Shown: positions 8,943 through 17,135 of the stretch, one piece after another
Position numbering within the stretch: the first letter of the stretch is position 1
How the letters are laid out: every line of letters starts with the position of its first letter
From: Ignavibacteriota bacterium
Lineage (GTDB): Bacteria > Bacteroidota > Ignavibacteria > Tepidaquicellales > Tepidaquicellaceae
Direction: 5' to 3'
Length of the DNA stretch: 64,000 bases
NCBI GenBank assembly: GCA_016218085.1
Contig: JACREY010000021.1
Coordinates: 62,001 to 126,000 of the forward strand
Program-made: the position numbers and the translations under genes
The notes under the pieces: model-generated
What the model was told of the DNA's origin: nothing
Databases searched by the model: none
Seen by the model: only the letters and a program-made list of their open reading frames with translations

Positions 8943-8990
8943 GATCCCCGCTTGATCCCGTTTTAAATCATAACGGGACGCGGGGATGAC
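8943..8990. repeat. Nested palindromic repeat (GATCCCCGC ... GCGGGGATGAC)
   Basis: The outer arms ATCCCCGC/GCGGGGAT enclose a second inverted repeat with arms CCCGTT/AACGGG. The same outer element, without the inner one, recurs at 63945-63973 inside a coding sequence. This is an interspersed REP-like element. Confidence 0.75.
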
Positions 8991-9060
8991 ATACGTATTG
9001 GAATACAATATATTATAAAAAAATTCAAATATTTAGATAATTTTATTTAATTAAGTATTC

Positions 9061-9134
9061 TGCATAAATATTACCGGCTAAAGCCATTTTTAATAGCAAT
9101 TTTTCCACGACCTAAAGGTCGTGGCTATTGAGCG
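9061..9134. repeat. REP-like double-palindrome unit, copy 1
   Basis: Two TAAA-centred palindromes, GGCTAAAGCC and CCACGACCTAAAGGTCGTGG, are separated by about 20 AT-rich bases and followed by CTATTGAGC. A second copy lies at 9255-9327, about 193 bases further on, with few differences. Paired palindromes of this kind are typical of REP/BIME elements mobilised by REP-associated transposases (known elsewhere; no such transposase is in this window). Confidence 0.8.
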
Positions 9135-9143
9135 AAAAGAAAA

Positions 9144-9167
9144 AACCCGATAATTACTTATCGGGTT
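9144..9167 (-). terminator. Terminator hairpin after tRNA relic B
   Basis: AACCCGATAA pairs perfectly with TTATCGGGTT around TTAC, followed on the minus strand by a run of T. It follows tRNA relic B in the way the 9414-9449 hairpin follows the intact tRNA. Confidence 0.75.
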
Positions 9168-9172
9168 ATTTG

Positions 9173-9228
9173 TGGAGCTAAGGAGGGTCGAACCGGTGAC
9201 CTTCCCGATGACATCGGAGCGCTTTCGT
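9173..9228 (-). pseudogene. Decayed tRNA-Ala 3'-half copy B
   Basis: The minus strand carries GTTCGACCCTCCTTAGCTCC exactly as in the 3' end of the intact tRNA-Ala. The 5' strand of the T stem is changed (ACCGG, which cannot pair with CTCCT), and the anticodon arm is replaced by a CCGATG/CATCGG palindrome. There is no D arm or 5' acceptor strand, so no functional tRNA can form. Confidence 0.75.
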
Positions 9229-9254
9229 GAAATGGGTAATAAAAAAAAGTGTAC

Positions 9255-9327
9255 TGCTTAAATATTAACGGCTAAAGCCATTTTTAATTGCAACTTTTCC
9301 ACGACCTAAAGGTCGTGGCTATTGAGC
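9255..9327. repeat. REP-like double-palindrome unit, copy 2
   Basis: Second copy of the unit at 9061-9134. Together with the flanking tRNA relic it forms a tandem duplication of roughly 190 bases. Confidence 0.8.
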
Positions 9328-9356
9328 AAAAAAAACCGCATTAAGCGAGTTAAATG

Positions 9357-9413
9357 TGGAGCTAAGGAGGGTCGAACTGGTGACCTCTCCGATGAACATC
9401 GGAGCGCCTTCGT
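9357..9413 (-). pseudogene. Decayed tRNA-Ala 3'-half copy C
   Basis: This is the copy closest to the intact tRNA. The T loop and 3' acceptor strand through the discriminator base match the real gene. The T-stem 5' strand is ACCAG and no longer pairs, and the anticodon arm is a CTCCGA/TCGGAG palindrome with a 6-base loop. A decayed terminator (9329-9350) follows on the minus strand. Confidence 0.75.
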
Positions 9414-9449
9414 AAAAAAAAAACGTTACCAAGCAGGAGCTTGGTAACG
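9414..9449 (-). terminator. Terminator of tRNA-Ala, built from a CGTT...AACG palindrome
   Basis: CGTTACCAAGC pairs perfectly (11 bp) with GCTTGGTAACG around a 4-base loop and is followed on the minus strand by ten T. It belongs to the same palindrome family as 36171-36200 and 36224-36274. Confidence 0.85.
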
Positions 9450-9465
9450 AGATTAATTAATATTG

Positions 9466-9539
<74 letters not shown>

Positions 9540-9590
9540 GTTTATACAAAAATAGCTCTTATGCGAATTAATTACAAACCAAAATACAGT

Positions 9591-10010
9591 TTACCTTTTA
9601 TCAGTCAGCAGCTGATAATAATCCTTAAGCTGATTAGCACGCGTTCTGACAATTTCAAGCCTGGATAAAGCCTGTATCGGAATATACATTGTGCCGTCGA
9701 AATTGGAATAAATCTGCTCAAGGTTTGCGAACTCTTTATCCCTGAATTCTATCCACCTGAGTTCAGACTCTTTCAATGCTTTTGCACCGTCATCATTAAG
9801 AATGCCCAAAAGAAGTTTATAATATTTATTCAGTTCATTATCCCACATTTGAAAAGCCTCATCAGTGCATTTGAGAATCCCCATTGTAGATGGATTTTTT
9901 TCCATGCAGGTATCAAGATAAATATCAATCGGATTTTTGTTTTCCTGCGAAAACGATTTTGCTGAAATCAGCAAAACAAATAAAAGACCTACCAAAAAAT
10001 AATTTTTCAT
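9591..10010 (-). CDS. Secreted LprI-like (DUF1311) protein
   Basis: The 139-residue protein has a signal peptide (MKNYFLVGLLFVLLISAKSFS) and a DUF1311 domain: paired cysteines in DTCMEKN and ILKCTDEAFQMWDNELNKYY, then ESELRWIEFRDKEF. The family is named for the Mycobacterium lysozyme inhibitor LprI, but many members have no tested function. It is the last gene of the pyrH-frr-waaA-gmhA run, starting 6 bases after gmhA, so it is probably made with LPS-core enzymes and works in the periplasm. Lysozyme inhibition is possible but unproven. Confidence 0.78.
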   Translation of the reverse strand: MKNYFLVGLLFVLLISAKSFSQENKNPIDIYLDTCMEKNPSTMGILKCTDEAFQMWDNELNKYYKLLLGILNDDGAKALKESELRWIEFRDKEFANLEQIYSNFDGTMYIPIQALSRLEIVRTRANQLKDYYQLLTDKR

Positions 10011-10016
10011 AATATT

Positions 10017-10601
10017 TTATTTATAAATTTCTCTTTCGGTAATTTCGCAGAGTATGTGTCCGACGGTGATATGTGATTCCTGTATTCTCTGTACATTTTC
10101 AGAAGGTATGCATACGGAATAATCGCATTCTGATTTCATTCTGCCTCCTGTTTTTCCGAGCAAGCCTACCGTTATTATTCCTTTTTCTTTTGCTTTCTTC
10201 ATAGCACGGATTATATTTTCGGAGTTACCGCTTGTAGAAATGCCGATTAATATATCGCCTTTACTTCCAATTCCTTCCACATTACGGGCAAAGATATTTT
10301 CGAAACCGATATCGTTTCCGCCTGCAGTGATATTTGAGCTGTCAGTGGTAAGCGCTATTGCGCCGATAGCAGGACGCTTGACATCGTGGGAAAGTCTTAT
10401 CATAAATTCAGTAGCGAGGTGCTGGCAGTCTGCGGCGCTACCGCCATTTCCGCAGAAGAGGAGCTTGTTTCCGCGTTTTATGCATTCCACGAACACATCA
10501 CCGATTTTAAGAATGTCATCATAGCAATTATCAAGAACTTTCAGTTTAATTTCAGAACTCTCTTTTAGAGATTCTTTTATAAATACCTTTTTATCGAACA
10601 T
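10017..10601 (-). CDS. gmhA: Sedoheptulose-7-phosphate isomerase
   Basis: The 194-residue SIS-domain protein has the GmhA signature FCGNGGSAADCQHLATEF (about 50-67), ALTTDSSNITAGGND and GISTSGNSENI. It converts sedoheptulose 7-phosphate to D-glycero-D-manno-heptose 7-phosphate, the first step of ADP-heptose synthesis. AAGGAG lies 7 bases before the ATG. It follows waaA by 11 bases, placing two inner-core LPS genes together. The next pathway genes, rfaE1 and rfaE2, are 13 kb away. Length matches the family (about 190). Confidence 0.95.
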   Translation of the reverse strand: MFDKKVFIKESLKESSEIKLKVLDNCYDDILKIGDVFVECIKRGNKLLFCGNGGSAADCQHLATEFMIRLSHDVKRPAIGAIALTTDSSNITAGGNDIGFENIFARNVEGIGSKGDILIGISTSGNSENIIRAMKKAKEKGIITVGLLGKTGGRMKSECDYSVCIPSENVQRIQESHITVGHILCEITEREIYK

Positions 10602-10612
10602 TTTTTTCTCCT

Positions 10613-11908
10613 TTAATTTGAGTTCTTAATATCCATTAAATGGTTTACGATTTTCTTTGCTATTCCTGCTTTATCGCTAAAAACTCTTTCGCATTCCTTA
10701 CCGATTTCATTGCGAAGATTTTTATCCTCGAGAATTCTCCTGAAATCTTTATAAAATCCGTCGCGACTATTAACAAGGATTCCGCAACCGTATTTGAGAA
10801 GTACTTCATCCTCATCAGAATTCTTCACTTCATTCGCAAAGAACACGGGCATATTAAATATTGCAGGTTCCAATATATTATGCAATCCCGAACGGAATCC
10901 CCCGCCAACATAGCTAACGTATGAAACAGAGTACAGGTTTAGCAATTTTCCGATACAATCAACAATAATTACATTTTCACCGGAATAATTATTAATTGAG
11001 GAGTATCTTATGGATTTCAGGTTTTTAAAATTCTGTTCTATATTTTTCTCAATTAAAACAAGTTTTGTTTCTTTCGGTTCGTGGGGCACAAGTATTGTAA
11101 GGAGTTCAGGTTCATACTGCATAATTTTATTCAGCACGGGAAGAATAATATCTTCATCATCTTTCCAGGAGCTTCCTATTACAAATACTTTCTTACCGTC
11201 TGTAATTTTCCTGTCAATTACTTCTTCGCGCTTTACGGATTTGACTGACTGCAATACCCTTTCGAACTTCGAGTCTCCGACTTTAAATATTCCGCAGTTT
11301 TTTTTCAGAACTTTTTTAAAGTTCATTTCATCTTCATCGTCTATTGCAAACAGAACATCAATCATATTAAACATACACTTCTTGAAAGAGCTTACCAGAG
11401 GGATTCTCCAGGTTTTATCGTTTGTATCAAATCGGGAATTTGCAATGACAGTCATAATATTCATTTTCCTTGCCCTGAAAAGAAAATTATACCAGAGGTC
11501 ATACCTCATCATTATTATAATATCAGGTGATAATATTTTAAGAAAACTCTTAATCCTGTAATAAGAATCAAAAGGCAGATAAATTTTTATTACTCTTTCA
11601 TCCGTTATTTTTGAATTTTTGTATCCTGAAGGGGAGAAGAAAGTAATTATTATGTTGTAATTATATTTCAGAAGTTCCTGATAGATAGGAATTGCCTGCT
11701 GGTATTCTCCGAGTGATGAGCAGTGTATAATTATGTTTTTATTACCGTTTTCGAGCAGTGGTTTGTTTTTCTCAAGATAAACAAAAATATTTTTTCTTCC
11801 TGAGAATCCTTCCCTTATTTTGGAATTAAAGAGTGAAAGTAACCTGAATATAATCCAGATAGCAGGTACAGAAATCGCATTGTAAAAATATAGCCAGAAT
11901 TTACACAT
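10613..11908 (-). CDS. waaA: 3-deoxy-D-manno-octulosonic acid (Kdo) transferase
   Basis: The 431-residue GT30-type protein has an N-terminal membrane anchor (about 8-25), the HCSSLGEYQQAIPIY segment holding the catalytic glutamate of the family, and a C-terminal nucleotide-sugar half with VIGSSWKDDED, LVPHEPKE, the YVGGGFRSGLHNILEPA loop and a late GCGILV. It moves Kdo from CMP-Kdo onto lipid A precursor at the inner membrane. How many Kdo residues it adds cannot be read from sequence. It sits between frr (14 bases upstream) and gmhA (11 bases downstream) on one transcript. Confidence 0.93.
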   Translation of the reverse strand: MCKFWLYFYNAISVPAIWIIFRLLSLFNSKIREGFSGRKNIFVYLEKNKPLLENGNKNIIIHCSSLGEYQQAIPIYQELLKYNYNIIITFFSPSGYKNSKITDERVIKIYLPFDSYYRIKSFLKILSPDIIIMMRYDLWYNFLFRARKMNIMTVIANSRFDTNDKTWRIPLVSSFKKCMFNMIDVLFAIDDEDEMNFKKVLKKNCGIFKVGDSKFERVLQSVKSVKREEVIDRKITDGKKVFVIGSSWKDDEDIILPVLNKIMQYEPELLTILVPHEPKETKLVLIEKNIEQNFKNLKSIRYSSINNYSGENVIIVDCIGKLLNLYSVSYVSYVGGGFRSGLHNILEPAIFNMPVFFANEVKNSDEDEVLLKYGCGILVNSRDGFYKDFRRILEDKNLRNEIGKECERVFSDKAGIAKKIVNHLMDIKNSN

Positions 11909-11922
11909 AATAAAACGGAAGT

Positions 11923-12480
11923 TTACACTTCCATTATTTCTTTCTCTTTTTTGGCTAAGATTTCGTCAATTTCTTTGATGAATTTATCCGTAAGTTTCTG
12001 AATTTCAACTTCGCCGTGTTTCCTGTCGTCTTCAGAAATGTGCTCAGCTTTTTCAGTTTTCTTCATTTTTTCAATTTCGTCTCTTCTGATATTTCTGATT
12101 GCCACTCTTCCCTCTTCCGCCATTTTTTTCACGAGCTTTACAAGTTCTTTTCTTCTTTCTTCATTTAATGCAGGAATCGGAACCCTGATAACCGAACCGT
12201 CGTTTGCGGGATTGAGTCCGAGATTCGAATTCAGAATTGTTTTTTCGATTAAACCGATAACGGACTTGTCCCAAGGCTGGATTGTGATAGTATGAAAATC
12301 GGGAGTGCTAATATTCCCGACCTGATTTAAAGGTGTTGGTGTTCCGTAATAATCAACTTTAATTCCGTCAAGCAGTCCGACTGAAGCCTTGCCGGTTCTT
12401 ACTTTAATAAACTCTGATATAATGTGTTCGACAGCTTTTTTCATTCTGTCGTTTGAATCTTTAATAATATCTTTAATCAT
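11923..12480 (-). CDS. frr: Ribosome recycling factor
   Basis: The 185-residue protein matches RRF along its length: KAVEHIISEFIKVRTGKAS, the VDYYGTPTPLNQVGNIS hinge, IQPWDKS, GLNPANDGSVIRVPIPALNEERRKEL, and the conserved RRDEIEKMKK helix. With EF-G it splits ribosomes after termination. It sits 28 bases after pyrH, the usual bacterial order (rpsB-tsf-pyrH-frr). Confidence 0.97.
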   Translation of the reverse strand: MIKDIIKDSNDRMKKAVEHIISEFIKVRTGKASVGLLDGIKVDYYGTPTPLNQVGNISTPDFHTITIQPWDKSVIGLIEKTILNSNLGLNPANDGSVIRVPIPALNEERRKELVKLVKKMAEEGRVAIRNIRRDEIEKMKKTEKAEHISEDDRKHGEVEIQKLTDKFIKEIDEILAKKEKEIMEV

Positions 12481-12508
12481 ATTGAATTAGTTTAATTAAT
12501 TAAACTTT

Positions 12509-13219
12509 TTATGAAATAATTGTTCCTATATCAACGCCCGTAACAAGTTTTCTAAGGTTATCCTTAACATTCATATTGAAAACCACTATAGGCAGGTCAT
12601 TCTCTCTACAAAGGGTTATAGCGGTAAGGTCCATCACTCTCAGGTTTTTTATCAGGACATCCTCATAATTAAGTTTTTTAAACATTTTTGCTTTCTTGTT
12701 TTTTTCCGGGTCCGAATCATAAACCCCGTTAACCCTGGTTCCTTTTATTATCACATCAGCTTTAATTTCAACTGCTCTCAGGACTGCAGCCGTATCTGTA
12801 GTGAAGTAGGGTTCCCCGGTTCCCGCGGCGAAAATAACTATTCTCTTTTTTTCGAGGTGCCTGTTTGCACGCCTTATGATAAGGGGCTCTGCTATTTCAT
12901 CCATCTTAATTGCGGACTGAACCCGGGTATAGATACCATATTTCTCGAGAGAGTTCTGGAGAGCAAGAGAATTCATAACGGTAGCAAGCATTCCCATCTG
13001 GTCGCCCGTTACGCGATTAACTCCCTGCTGGGAAGCCGAAAGTCCGCGGTAGATATTTCCGCCGCCTATTACAATTCCGATTTCAATTCCGAGTTTATGG
13101 ATTTTTACAATTTCATTAGTGATGTGCTCAACGATGGCGGAATCAATTCCGTAACTCTTATTTCCCATCAAAGATTCCCCGCTAAGTTTAAGGAGAATTC
13201 TTTTAAATTTTTTTGACAT
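12509..13219 (-). CDS. pyrH: UMP kinase
   Basis: The 236-residue amino-acid-kinase-fold protein shows [13 protein letters not shown] at the N terminus, [28 protein letters not shown], and [13 protein letters not shown]-type residues ([19 protein letters not shown]). It phosphorylates UMP to UDP and is a hexameric bacterial enzyme regulated by GTP/UTP in well-studied species. A terminator separates it from tsf, so pyrH-frr-waaA-gmhA-lprI may be partly independent of the ribosomal genes. Confidence 0.97.
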   Translation of the reverse strand: MSKKFKRILLKLSGESLMGNKSYGIDSAIVEHITNEIVKIHKLGIEIGIVIGGGNIYRGLSASQQGVNRVTGDQMGMLATVMNSLALQNSLEKYGIYTRVQSAIKMDEIAEPLIIRRANRHLEKKRIVIFAAGTGEPYFTTDTAAVLRAVEIKADVIIKGTRVNGVYDSDPEKNKKAKMFKKLNYEDVLIKNLRVMDLTAITLCRENDLPIVVFNMNVKDNLRKLVTGVDIGTIIS

Positions 13220-13330
13220 GTTTTTATAATCTAAAATTTCTTCCGATACCTCAAATGCGGAAGTAAAAAAAGAAACAGAGTTAAAAATTTAGGACAATTA
13301 GTTTCTAAAATCAATTCACGAACTTATACA

Positions 13331-13376
13331 AAAAAATGTTCCTGCAATTCCGCCGATTTTGCGGAACCACAGGAAC
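13331..13376 (-). terminator. Two-tier terminator after tsf
   Basis: The outer stem GTTCCTG/CAGGAAC and inner stem TTCCGC/GCGGAA form a long hairpin. On the minus strand a run of seven T follows. It lies 11 bases past the tsf stop and about 110 bases before pyrH. Confidence 0.85.
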
Positions 13377-13386
13377 AGAATTATAA

Positions 13387-14238
13387 TTATCCGAGCTGAT
13401 ATCTTACCATTGCAGTAACTTCAGCCGGTTCGCCTGTTTTCCTGGTATATTCTTTAAGTAAATCACCAACGCATTTGCTTGAATCCTGAATGTATTCCTG
13501 TTCGAGAAGGCAGTTTTCCTGATAGAATTTTTCAACTTTATTCTGGATTATCTTGTCGATAATTTTTTCAGGTTTTCCTTCGTTTTTGCACTGAATAGCA
13601 TAGATTTCCTTTTCTTTTTCAATTACATCAGCTGAAATATCTTCTCTTTTTACGGAGATAGGATTCATTGCCACAACCTGCATGGACATTTTTTTTCCGA
13701 TTTCGTGAAGTTCTTCAGTGAATTTTCCTTTTATTCCTACCATACCACCGACTTTGCTGCCAAAGTGAATGTAGAATGCAACAAAGCCATCCGGAACATT
13801 AATCAATTTTGCTCTTTTGAACTCAATTTTTTCACCGACTTTTCCCATCATGCCGTCTATATTTTCCTGAATAGTAAGTCCGTCTCCGCCTTTAGCTTTG
13901 AGAAGGACTTCTAGTGAATCTGTACCACTGATAAGCGAAGTATCGGCAACGCTCTGAGCAAAGTTCTGGAAATCATCGCCTTTTGCAACGAAATCCGTTT
14001 CACAGTTCACTTCGATTATCACGCCGGATGTGTTATCGCTGTTTACGCTGGCTTTTATAGCTCCTTCTTTAGCAATTTTATCGGCTCTTTTTGTAGCCAT
14101 TGCAGCGCCTTTCTTGCGAAGGTATTCTATGGCTTTCTTAATATCGCCGTCTGATTCCTGAAGGGCTTTTTTACAATCCGCCATACCGGCGCCGGATTTT
14201 TCCCTTAACTCTTTTATTAATTCTAATGTGATTTGCAT
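13387..14238 (-). CDS. tsf: Elongation factor Ts
   Basis: The 283-residue protein has the N-terminal UBA-like domain (LIKELREKSGAGMADCKKAL), the signature CETDFVAKGDDFQNFA near residue 80, and the C-terminal dimerisation half (PEKIIDKIIQNKVEKFYQENCLLEQ). It exchanges GDP for GTP on EF-Tu. It follows rpsB by 30 bases and is closed by a terminator. Confidence 0.97.
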   Translation of the reverse strand: MQITLELIKELREKSGAGMADCKKALQESDGDIKKAIEYLRKKGAAMATKRADKIAKEGAIKASVNSDNTSGVIIEVNCETDFVAKGDDFQNFAQSVADTSLISGTDSLEVLLKAKGGDGLTIQENIDGMMGKVGEKIEFKRAKLINVPDGFVAFYIHFGSKVGGMVGIKGKFTEELHEIGKKMSMQVVAMNPISVKREDISADVIEKEKEIYAIQCKNEGKPEKIIDKIIQNKVEKFYQENCLLEQEYIQDSSKCVGDLLKEYTRKTGEPAEVTAMVRYQLG

Positions 14239-14268
14239 ATTATTGTGATTATATTTTATTCTGTTAAA

Positions 14269-15006
14269 TTATACTTCCATTTTTTCTTTCATTTCTTCCG
14301 ATTCGTCTTCTTTTCTGGTCTTGGCTGCAGCAATTCCATCAACCACAGAATCTGCAACTGCTTTAGTAATAATCTCGATTGATTTCACTGCATCGTCGTT
14401 TGCAGGAATCGGATAATCGATTAAATCAGGATCGCAGTTAGTATCAACTATTGCGAAGATTGGAATGTTGAGTTTTCTTGCTTCATCGATGGCAATATGT
14501 TCTTTTTTAATATCGACTATGAACAGAGCACCGGGAAGTCTTGTCATGCTGGCTATTCCGTTAAGGACCTTTTCAAGTTTTTCCTTTTCGCGGGACATTT
14601 TGAGTCTTTCTTTCTTTATAAATTTTTCCGCAGTTCCGTCTGTTTCCATCTTCTGCAGGGTAGTAAGTTTCTTGATGCTTTTTCTAACGGTGTTGAAGTT
14701 TGTCAACATTCCGCCGAGCCATCTTTCGCATACGTAGAAGGCTTCGCATTTTTCTGCCTGTTCCTTAATAATAGCCTTAGCTTGTTTCTTCGTACCTACG
14801 AAAAGAATCTTTCTTCCGTCTGCTGTGATTTTATTTATTGCATTGCAGGCATCCTGCAGGAGATTTAAAGTTTTCTTTAAATCAATAATGTGAATCCCGT
14901 TTCTTTCCATGAAGATATATTTCTTCATTTTGGGATTCCATCTTCTTGTTAAATGGCCGAAATGCGAACCTGCTAACAAGAGGTCTTCAATCTGTACTGC
15001 TGACAT
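14269..15006 (-). CDS. rpsB: 30S ribosomal protein S2
   Basis: The 245-residue protein shows [52 protein letters not shown] and [20 protein letters not shown], all typical of S2. AAGGAG lies 7 bases before the ATG. A structured leader (15031-15104) sits just upstream, which fits autogenous control as known for rpsB in other bacteria, though the structure differs. Confidence 0.97.
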   Translation of the reverse strand: MSAVQIEDLLLAGSHFGHLTRRWNPKMKKYIFMERNGIHIIDLKKTLNLLQDACNAINKITADGRKILFVGTKKQAKAIIKEQAEKCEAFYVCERWLGGMLTNFNTVRKSIKKLTTLQKMETDGTAEKFIKKERLKMSREKEKLEKVLNGIASMTRLPGALFIVDIKKEHIAIDEARKLNIPIFAIVDTNCDPDLIDYPIPANDDAVKSIEIITKAVADSVVDGIAAAKTRKEDESEEMKEKMEV

Positions 15007-15030
15007 TTTTTACTCCTTAATGTTTTTATA

Positions 15031-15104
15031 AAAGCCCGTAAGCCATAAGACTATGCATCTTAAATAAAGATGTGTTCGAGATGTGTAAGGCTAATGCTGG
15101 CTTT
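15031..15104 (-). promoter_or_regulatory. Structured rpsB 5' leader, candidate attenuator or S2-binding site
   Basis: On the minus strand the ends AAAGCC and GGCTTT pair (6 bp), an inner AGCC can pair with GGCT, and CATCTT-TATTT-AAGATG forms a hairpin. The octamer ACACATCT occurs twice, 3 bases apart, and either copy can pair with the single downstream AGATG, so two exclusive folds are possible. The leader ends about 25 bases before the rpsB start codon. Regulation is an inference from position and structure. The rest of the gap (15105-15226) contains another inverted repeat (TTCCGTT/AACGGAA) and no gene. Confidence 0.45.
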
Positions 15105-15226
15105 TGTTTTTCTTCTATTTCCGTCTTCTTTTGATTTTACATTCCGTTAATCCTTAAACTGAAAAACGGAACACGGGTAAAACAAAATCGGGAAATATGT
15201 ATTTTAAAATAACGTTTATTAAAAAA

Positions 15227-15619
15227 TTATCTCTTAGAGAACTGGAATCTTTTCCTTGCTTTTGGTCTTCCGTATTTTTTGCGTTCTACCATTCTCGGGT
15301 CCCTTGTCATAAATCCGTTTTGTCTTAACACACTTTTGAATTCTTCATTTCTTTCAACCAAAGCCCTTGCAATACCGAGTTTGATTGCTCCGATTTGCCC
15401 TGTAAATCCTCCGCCAGCGACATTGATTTTAACATCAAGTGTACCGAGAGTATTTGTGACTTTAAAAGGCTGCAATACGCTCTGGAATAATGAAGGTGAT
15501 TTTACATAATCTTCACCGTTCTTTCCGTTTATAGTAACCTTTCCCGTACCTTCAGACAGATAAGCTCTAGCTACCGCTGTTTTTCTTCTGCCTACTTTAA
15601 TTGTTGATTTTACTGTCAT
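15227..15619 (-). CDS. rpsI: 30S ribosomal protein S9
   Basis: The 130-residue protein has the S9 pattern: VGRRKTAVARAYLSEGTGK, VAGGGFTGQIGAIKLGIARAL, and the basic C-terminal tail DPRMVERKKYGRPKARKRFQ...SKR that reaches the P-site tRNA. It follows rplM by 19 bases, the usual rplM-rpsI pair. Confidence 0.97.
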   Translation of the reverse strand: MTVKSTIKVGRRKTAVARAYLSEGTGKVTINGKNGEDYVKSPSLFQSVLQPFKVTNTLGTLDVKINVAGGGFTGQIGAIKLGIARALVERNEEFKSVLRQNGFMTRDPRMVERKKYGRPKARKRFQFSKR

Positions 15620-15638
15620 AATTTATTTAGAAACAAAT

Positions 15639-16097
15639 TTACTTAATATTTAATGCAACAGGCTTTTGTGCGCTGTGCGGATGCTCAGAACCTCTGTACA
15701 CTTTTAATTTGTGGATTAAATGTTTTCCGAGTTTGGTTTTCGGAAGCATTCTTTTTACTGCAAGTTCAACTACCCGTTCGGGTTTTGAAACTATCATTTC
15801 GCTGTACGGGGTAATTTTCTGGCCGCCCGGGTATCTTGAGTGAGTTTTGTACTCTTTTAATTCTGCTCTTTTTCCTGTGACTTTTACCTTTTCCGCATTT
15901 ATTACAACTACGAAATCACCCGTGTCTGCATTGGGGGTATACTGAGGGCTGGATTTACCTCTAATTCTTTTTGCAATTTCCGAAGCCATACGGCCCAAAA
16001 CTTTTCCTTCGGCATCAACTAAATACCATTTTTCCGGATTTTCCGCTTTTGTTGCGTATTTTGTAGTTCTGACTGATTTACTTATAGCTATTCTCAT
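15639..16097 (-). CDS. rplM: 50S ribosomal protein L13
   Basis: The 152-residue protein shows KWYLVDAEGKVLGRMASEIA, YTPNADTGDFVVVINAEKV, KITPYSEMI and MLPKTKLGKHLIHKLKVYRG. It is several residues longer at the N terminus than many L13 proteins (MRIAISKSVRTTKYATK). The start at 16097 is kept because it lies about 17 bases downstream of a good promoter. It heads the ribosomal cluster. Confidence 0.96.
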   Translation of the reverse strand: MRIAISKSVRTTKYATKAENPEKWYLVDAEGKVLGRMASEIAKRIRGKSSPQYTPNADTGDFVVVINAEKVKVTGKRAELKEYKTHSRYPGGQKITPYSEMIVSKPERVVELAVKRMLPKTKLGKHLIHKLKVYRGSEHPHSAQKPVALNIK

Positions 16098-16119
16098 AAA
16101 ATTTTTCCATTAAACCTTA

Positions 16120-16148
16120 AAAATATAAAAAATCAATAAAAATGTCAA
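16120..16148 (-). promoter_or_regulatory. Promoter of rplM-rpsI
   Basis: On the minus strand a perfect -35 TTGACA is followed after 17 bases by TATTTT. The predicted start of transcription is about 16113, giving a very short untranslated leader. The rest of the gap to 16280 holds a perfect AT-rich stem-loop (16210-16233; TTAGAAATTT/AAATTTCTAA) and no gene. Confidence 0.6.
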
Positions 16149-16279
16149 CGCAATAAGAATGAATTATGCGCAATTTGTAATGACTGATAAAATATAAAAT
16201 GCTTGAAAATTAGAAATTTGCTAAAATTTCTAAAAGAGATTTAGAATGGTAAATTCAAAGATCAGGTTTTACTATATTC

Positions 16280-17098
16280 TTAGTATCCTTTAATACCGAA
16301 GTTATTTTCAAGATAAGTTGATAAATCATAATAATTTACATTGCCATATAAATCGTTGAACAGAAACTGTGATTGCTCAACAATATAATAGTTTTCTTTT
16401 CCTGCTTTTTTAAGAATTGAAGTAAAACTTGACATTAATTCTTTAAGAATCTGTTCCTCCAAAAAAAAGAGTTTAAAAGATGCAAGTTTTTTGGACTCTT
16501 TTTTTCCGATATTATTATAGTATATACTAACAAATTCAATACTATCGGGATTCGCATCTTCAAGAACATCTTTCCGGATTACCAAACAATTTTTTTCAAA
16601 CTTCAATTTCTTCTCAATTTCTTTTCCATCATACAAATAATTTAGCGAGAAATAATTTATCTCATTTAATTTATACACCGATGTATCCGCATAAACCCTG
16701 CTTTCATTAATTACGAAATAACTCACACCAAATTCATCTTTAAAAAGATTAAGGTTCATTTGTTCATCATCGAATTCCATTAACTTAGTGCTTAATCTCT
16801 CTTTCCCGGCAAACAAGACTGAGTTGACAAAAGCAATTAGTTCGTTGTTAGTATTTTTCCCTGAAACCTTAACGACAAATCTTCCCTGATCGGAGCTGAG
16901 TACCGCGGCTTTCGAATCCTTTGTCGAAAATTTTAGTTTGTCTGTTGCACAGATTTCATCCATTTCCTTTATCGGCTGTCCTGTTTTTTCCGAAATTATT
17001 TCTCCTTTAACGGAAAGAACAGTATAGCATTGGGAGAAGGAATTACCGGTAATGATAGCCAATAAAAATACAGAAAGGAACAATGAATACTTTTTCAT
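16280..17098 (-). CDS. Secreted protein of unknown function
   Basis: The 272-residue protein has a signal peptide ending near NSFSQC. The N-terminal segment (about 22-75) runs YTVLSVKGEIISEKTGQPI then a polar segment and DQGRFVVKV, which looks like a small beta domain resembling FecR-type repeats, but I cannot name a family. A second, mixed alpha/beta part (about 125-272) ends in an F-rich segment. It is the last gene of the run headed by the histidine kinase at 28764, 37 bases after rnr, and is expected in the periplasm or outer membrane space. Function unknown. Confidence 0.6.
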   Translation of the reverse strand: MKKYSLFLSVFLLAIITGNSFSQCYTVLSVKGEIISEKTGQPIKEMDEICATDKLKFSTKDSKAAVLSSDQGRFVVKVSGKNTNNELIAFVNSVLFAGKERLSTKLMEFDDEQMNLNLFKDEFGVSYFVINESRVYADTSVYKLNEINYFSLNYLYDGKEIEKKLKFEKNCLVIRKDVLEDANPDSIEFVSIYYNNIGKKESKKLASFKLFFLEEQILKELMSSFTSILKKAGKENYYIVEQSQFLFNDLYGNVNYYDLSTYLENNFGIKGY

Positions 17099-17135
17099 TA
17101 TAAATAATATTTTTTAATATTAAAAATCTTACAAA

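Noticed and set aside
9173-9413. Functional tRNA genes at the two near copies
   Set aside because: They lack the 5' acceptor strand and D arm, and their T stems no longer pair.
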